Shown one piece after another: positions 33,870 through 36,819 of a stretch of 36,819 nucleotides of DNA. The stretch is taken from NCBI GenBank assembly GCA_947448885.1, contig CANFPJ010000014.1, positions 1 to 36,819 of the forward strand, in the 5' to 3' direction. Numbering within the stretch: position 1 is the first letter of the stretch; every line of letters begins with the position of its first letter. The position numbers and the translations under genes are program-made. Source of the stretch: Comamonadaceae bacterium (GTDB lineage Bacteria; Pseudomonadota; Gammaproteobacteria; Burkholderiales; Burkholderiaceae_C). Under the pieces are notes generated by a model. That model made no database searches. It worked only from the letters and a program-made list of their open reading frames with translations, and was not told the origin of the DNA.

Positions 33870-34340
33870 TTAAACAGCTTCTGGCTGTACAACCAATTCC
33901 ACTTGACCAGGGTGGAGGTGAAATGAGGGTGCGAATCTCAAAACCTGCTCACCAAATATCACCGCCGCTTGGATCTCCACCATCACCGACTTGTTATCCA
34001 AGGGGTTGGACTGGGCTTTGACACGCACTTGCTTGAGCCTGGGCTCAAACAGTTTGATCACATGTTGAACCAGTTGCTCCATTTTGAGCAAGTCTGTTTT
34101 TGAGTTGGGGGATAAGATGTTGGTCGCTGGCAAGCCGTAGTTCATCACATGGGCCTGACAATTTAAAAACTCATCAATCGTCAAATCACATCTGGTGTTG
34201 AGCAAGCGAAACAAGTCCAACAGCAATGATGACTGAAATCCCTTGGCATCCAAATGAACACCATTGCCAATCGTCAAGTCGGAACCACAAAGTCGGTCAA
34301 AAAAAGGGGCAATGGAAGATGGGGCGGTTCGAGTTGACAT
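33870..34340 (-). CDS. tssE: Type VI secretion baseplate protein TssE (gp25-like)
   Basis: 156 residues of the gp25/lysozyme-like baseplate family (no lysozyme activity in this family). The N-terminal segment SIAPFFDRLCG is followed by DLFRLLNTRCDLTIDEFLNCQAHVMNYGLPA, the central LLKMEQLVQHVIKLFEPRLKQVRVKAQ and a C-terminal FSMHL-like FAPSFHLHPGQVELVV. Typical size. It lies 58 nt after the hcp stop and 15 nt before tssF. Confidence 0.92.
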   Translation of the reverse strand: MSTRTAPSSIAPFFDRLCGSDLTIGNGVHLDAKGFQSSLLLDLFRLLNTRCDLTIDEFLNCQAHVMNYGLPATNILSPNSKTDLLKMEQLVQHVIKLFEPRLKQVRVKAQSNPLDNKSVMVEIQAAVIFGEQVLRFAPSFHLHPGQVELVVQPEAV

Positions 34341-34398
34341 TTCTAAAAATTTTTACACCCATGAACAACCCGCAATCCCGCCCCTTGTGATGCACAGA

Positions 34399-34881
34399 TC
34401 AGTCAGATTTCATGGTCTCCAAATTCCAGTTCCATGTGGCCGTGCCTTTTTGCGTGGAATCGCTCTTCTGCTGTGTGTAGTCACACTGAATTTTGGTGAA
34501 ATTGATGGAGAAAGAGTCCGAAGGAATGCCACCACCACCAGAAGTGCTGATGTGCGAAATCATCCCGTTGGTCATGGTGTAGGTGAAGAAGTTCATGTAG
34601 GTGCCATTTTCAACACGCCCCACATTCAATTTGATGGTTCCCAGTTTGCTGCCTTGGGTACAAGCCTTGTACAAAGCTGTTGTTGACAAGTCGGACATTT
34701 TGGTGAAATTCAATTCAGACAGAATGGGTCGACCCGCTGTGCGCTCTGTTTTCGCGCTGTCTTGTTGCAGCGGAATCGACGCACTGTGCGAAAAGGAACT
34801 GACAACAATTTTGTCGGCATACCCGGTGATGGTGGAATTACCAGGAATGCTGTCAATGCATAAGATCAGAACGTCAGACAT
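34399..34881 (-). CDS. hcp: Type VI secretion tube protein Hcp (TssD)
   Basis: 160-residue Hcp that stacks as hexameric rings forming the inner tube. Signatures are ILCIDSIPGNSTITGYADKIVVSSFSHSA, GRPILSELNFTKMSDLSTTALYKACTQG, IKLNVGRVENG, and FTYTMTNGMISHISTSGGGG followed by DSFSINFTKIQCDYTQQ. No C-terminal effector extension. It is separated from tssC by a 54-nt gap carrying a terminator-like hairpin. Hcp is usually the most abundant T6SS protein, so that hairpin probably shapes its mRNA level. Confidence 0.95.
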   Translation of the reverse strand: MSDVLILCIDSIPGNSTITGYADKIVVSSFSHSASIPLQQDSAKTERTAGRPILSELNFTKMSDLSTTALYKACTQGSKLGTIKLNVGRVENGTYMNFFTYTMTNGMISHISTSGGGGIPSDSFSINFTKIQCDYTQQKSDSTQKGTATWNWNLETMKSD

Positions 34882-34896
34882 TTAAATCTCCAAATT

Positions 34897-34926
34897 AAAA
34901 AAGGGCAAACCCGCTGGGCGGGTTTG
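34897..34926 (-). terminator. Intrinsic terminator or attenuator between tssC and hcp
   Basis: Read on the minus strand, a perfect 9-bp stem CAAACCCGC / GCGGGTTTG with loop CCA (34906-34926) is followed by GCCC and a TTTTTT run (34902-34897). This has the full look of an intrinsic terminator inside the operon, 9 nt after the tssC stop region and 15 nt before the hcp ATG. It may partly terminate tssBC transcripts or act as an mRNA end stabiliser. Confidence 0.8.
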
Positions 34927-34935
34927 AAGTCCACA

Positions 34936-36426
34936 TCAAGCAGCAGAGGCTGGCAACTCGGCGACCAATCGAATGGATGTGGTCAGCTCTTCCATCTGGA
35001 AGTGAGGGCGCAAGAACACCGTGGCTTGGTAGGCGCCGGGGCGGCCTGGCACTTCGACCACATCCACCCGACCTTCGGCCAAGGGGAAGCGGGCTTTTTC
35101 ACCCTGGGTCGCGTTGGCATCAAGCAACACGTACTGGGACAACCAGGTGTTGAGGTAACTCTCCACAGAATCTTTGGTCTGGAAACTGCCAATCTTGTCG
35201 CGCATGATCACTTTGAGGTAATGGGCAAAGCGTGAAGCCGCCAGCACGTAAGGCAATCTCGACGACAAGGCTGCATTGGCATTGGCGGTATCGAGGTTAT
35301 AAACGCGCGGCTTGTTGGTGGTCTGCCCACCAAAGAATGCGGCAAAGTCAGAGCCCTTGGAGTTCACGATCGAGATAAAGCCCAAATCATTGAGTTCTTT
35401 CTCACGCCGATCGGTGATGGTCACTTCTGTGGGGCATTTCAAAACGATATCGCCGTCATCGGTCTTGAAGGTGTGGGCCGTCAGGCCTGAAACTTTGCCG
35501 CCCCCCTCCACGCCCCTGATGGCCGTGGTCCAGTTGTATTTGGCAAATGCATCGGTGATGCGCAAGCCCAACTGATAGCATGAGTTACCCCAGAGGTACT
35601 TGGAGTGGTCCCGACCGTCCACATCCTCCTCGAAGTTGAAGCTGTCAACCGGTTTGGTTTTCGCGCCGTAGGGCAAACGTGCCGCATAACGGGGCAACAC
35701 CATCGACACATATCGCGAGTCTTCCGAGTCGCGGAAGCTGCGCCATGTGGTCAGCTCTGCACTCTCAAAAATCTTTGACAGATCGCGGGGCACCCCGAGA
35801 TCGGTGAAAGAAGTCATGTCAAACATGGTTGGCGCAACAGCCGTGATGAACGGCGTGTGTGCAGCCGCAGCCACTTTGGAGATGCGTTGCAACAACGCCA
35901 TGTCCTGCGGATGACGGCCGAAATAGTAGTCGCCGATCAATAAGGAGTATGGATTACCGCCAAAGGTGCCGTACTCTTCCTCGTAGACCTTCTTGAACAA
36001 AACGCTCATGTCATGGTCAACAGCGGTCTCCAAATCTTTGAGCAGCTCCTTCTTGGTGACGTTCATCAAACGCAACTTCAAGGTGGTGCTGGTTTCAGTG
36101 CCAAACACCATGTCGCGCAGGCCAATCCAGGATGACTCCAGCGCTTGGAAATCAGGGTGATGCATGACGGCATTGAGCTGATCGGTCAATATTTGGTCGA
36201 TCTCAGCAATGCGCTCATTGATCATCGCCACAACGCCTTTATCGGGCGCGCTCTTCATACCTTCGTCCAGGATCTGGGTTGCGAATTGACCCAGCAGTTT
36301 CTTGGCGTAGACACTCTGCGAAGGCTCGGCAGCCATTTTTCCTTCTTGGATGATTCGGTCCAAGAGGCTCAGCTCCTCGGTTTTTACCGCATCGGCGCTG
36401 ACGTCAGAAGATTTTTTAGTAGCCAT
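34936..36426 (-). CDS. tssC: Type VI secretion sheath large subunit TssC
   Basis: 496 residues, normal size. Signatures are SLLDRIIQEGKMA, YAKKLLGQFATQIL, MHHPDFQALESSWIGLRDMVFGTE, SVLFKKVYEEEYGTFGGNPYSLLIGDYYFGRHPQDMALLQRISKVAAAAHTPF, LPYVLAASRFAHYLKVIMRDKIGSF and a C-terminal ARFPLAEGRVDVVEVPG with YQATVFLRPHFQMEEL. It forms the contractile sheath with TssB. It starts 48 nt after the tssB stop. GC content in sampled lines is clearly higher here than in the transporter cassette. Confidence 0.97.
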   Translation of the reverse strand: MATKKSSDVSADAVKTEELSLLDRIIQEGKMAAEPSQSVYAKKLLGQFATQILDEGMKSAPDKGVVAMINERIAEIDQILTDQLNAVMHHPDFQALESSWIGLRDMVFGTETSTTLKLRLMNVTKKELLKDLETAVDHDMSVLFKKVYEEEYGTFGGNPYSLLIGDYYFGRHPQDMALLQRISKVAAAAHTPFITAVAPTMFDMTSFTDLGVPRDLSKIFESAELTTWRSFRDSEDSRYVSMVLPRYAARLPYGAKTKPVDSFNFEEDVDGRDHSKYLWGNSCYQLGLRITDAFAKYNWTTAIRGVEGGGKVSGLTAHTFKTDDGDIVLKCPTEVTITDRREKELNDLGFISIVNSKGSDFAAFFGGQTTNKPRVYNLDTANANAALSSRLPYVLAASRFAHYLKVIMRDKIGSFQTKDSVESYLNTWLSQYVLLDANATQGEKARFPLAEGRVDVVEVPGRPGAYQATVFLRPHFQMEELTTSIRLVAELPASAA

Positions 36427-36474
36427 TGTTCATTCCGTTTTCTAAAACCATTGAAGGGGTTATTTGGCTGCGAT

Positions 36475-36819
36475 TCAAGCAGTGGCTTCGGTGGTATCCC
36501 CATCCGAGGCATCGGTTGAGCCTTTCAATTGCTTGAGGTCTTCTGTGTTTTGCAGAATGTTTTCAAGCAAGGCATCCAATTCGTCATTGCCATCGAGCTT
36601 GCCCAACAAGTCGCGAAGTTGCTGACGGGCTTCAAGCAAACGAGCCAGTCGGGGGATCTGATTCACTATTGATTCAGGCTCAAACTGGTCAATTTGGTTG
36701 AAATGAAGTTCAACTTTGAGGTTGCCCTCACCTTTGAGTGTGTCGGGGACAGAAATGTCAAGCCGAGGTGCAATTTTGGTCATCACATCGTTGAAATTGT
36801 CGCGGTCAATTTCAACGAA
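36475..36819 (-). CDS. tssB: Type VI secretion sheath small subunit TssB (5' end cut by window edge)
   Basis: About 114 C-terminal residues are visible. The frame remains open through the right edge, starting FVEIDRDNFNDVMTKIAPRLDI, then LKVELHFNQIDQFEPESIVNQIPRLARLLEARQQLRDLLGKLDGNDELDALLENIL, diagnostic of TssB/VipA. The internal GTG-ATG at 36781-36786 is not the start, because conserved TssB sequence continues upstream to the edge. The C-terminal tail is acidic and Thr/Asp-rich (STDASDGDTTEATA). Confidence 0.96.
   Translation of the reverse strand, partial: FVEIDRDNFNDVMTKIAPRLDISVPDTLKGEGNLKVELHFNQIDQFEPESIVNQIPRLARLLEARQQLRDLLGKLDGNDELDALLENILQNTEDLKQLKGSTDASDGDTTEATA

Noticed and set aside
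13256-36819. Whether the T6SS locus is a mobile island with att sites or integrase
   Set aside because: No integrase, transposase, tRNA gene or flanking direct repeats were seen in the window; the right end lies outside it.

Overview
The window looks like a chromosomal segment of a betaproteobacterium, most likely Burkholderiales/Comamonadaceae (Limnohabitans-, Rhodoferax- or Polaromonas-like). The basis is the folC-SPOR-cvpA-purF-metZ order, the short-type argG followed by ppnP, a Bug-family tricarboxylate receptor, and moderately high GC in the housekeeping part. The genus is inferred from gene families and synteny only.

Left part (1-9.3 kb). A leftward operon folC, SPOR-domain protein, cvpA, purF, metZ (metZ cut by the window edge) has 1-11 nt junctions. 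To its right, running rightward, are an ArsC/YffB-like protein, a glycine-zipper surface antigen followed by a clear intrinsic terminator, argG and ppnP. A leftward flavin oxidoreductase (nitronate monooxygenase family) and a rightward exported alpha/beta hydrolase follow.

Middle (9.3-13.2 kb). A small catabolic-looking cluster holds two tandem paralogous short-chain dehydrogenases and a Bug periplasmic receptor. Facing it are an Asp/Glu/hydantoin-racemase family protein that has lost its second catalytic Cys and a tiny membrane ORF. The intergenic DNA before the dehydrogenases carries a cluster of inverted repeats.

Right part (13.2-36.8 kb, all leftward). This is an almost complete type VI secretion locus. 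In transcription order it reads tssB (cut by the edge), tssC, hcp/tssD, tssE, tssF, tssG, clpV/tssH, vgrG/tssI, a MORN-repeat protein, a DUF4280 PAAR-like tip protein, a small single-TM protein, a family-3 solute-binding protein, two dicarboxylate/amino-acid:cation symporter (DAACS) family proteins, then tssJ, tssK, tssL, tssM, tssA. From clpV to the second symporter the genes overlap by 1-4 nt or are separated by 2-9 nt, so the solute-uptake cassette appears translationally coupled to the spike genes.

The most interesting point is this solute-binding-protein plus double-symporter cassette inside a T6SS operon. Its first symporter carries an 11-G homopolymer near the N-terminus that could switch the gene by slippage. 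Both symporters deviate at the canonical substrate/cation motifs. An intrinsic terminator-like hairpin sits between tssC and hcp. No rRNA, tRNA, CRISPR, IS element or integrase was recognised, and no stretch over 300 nt lacks a gene.
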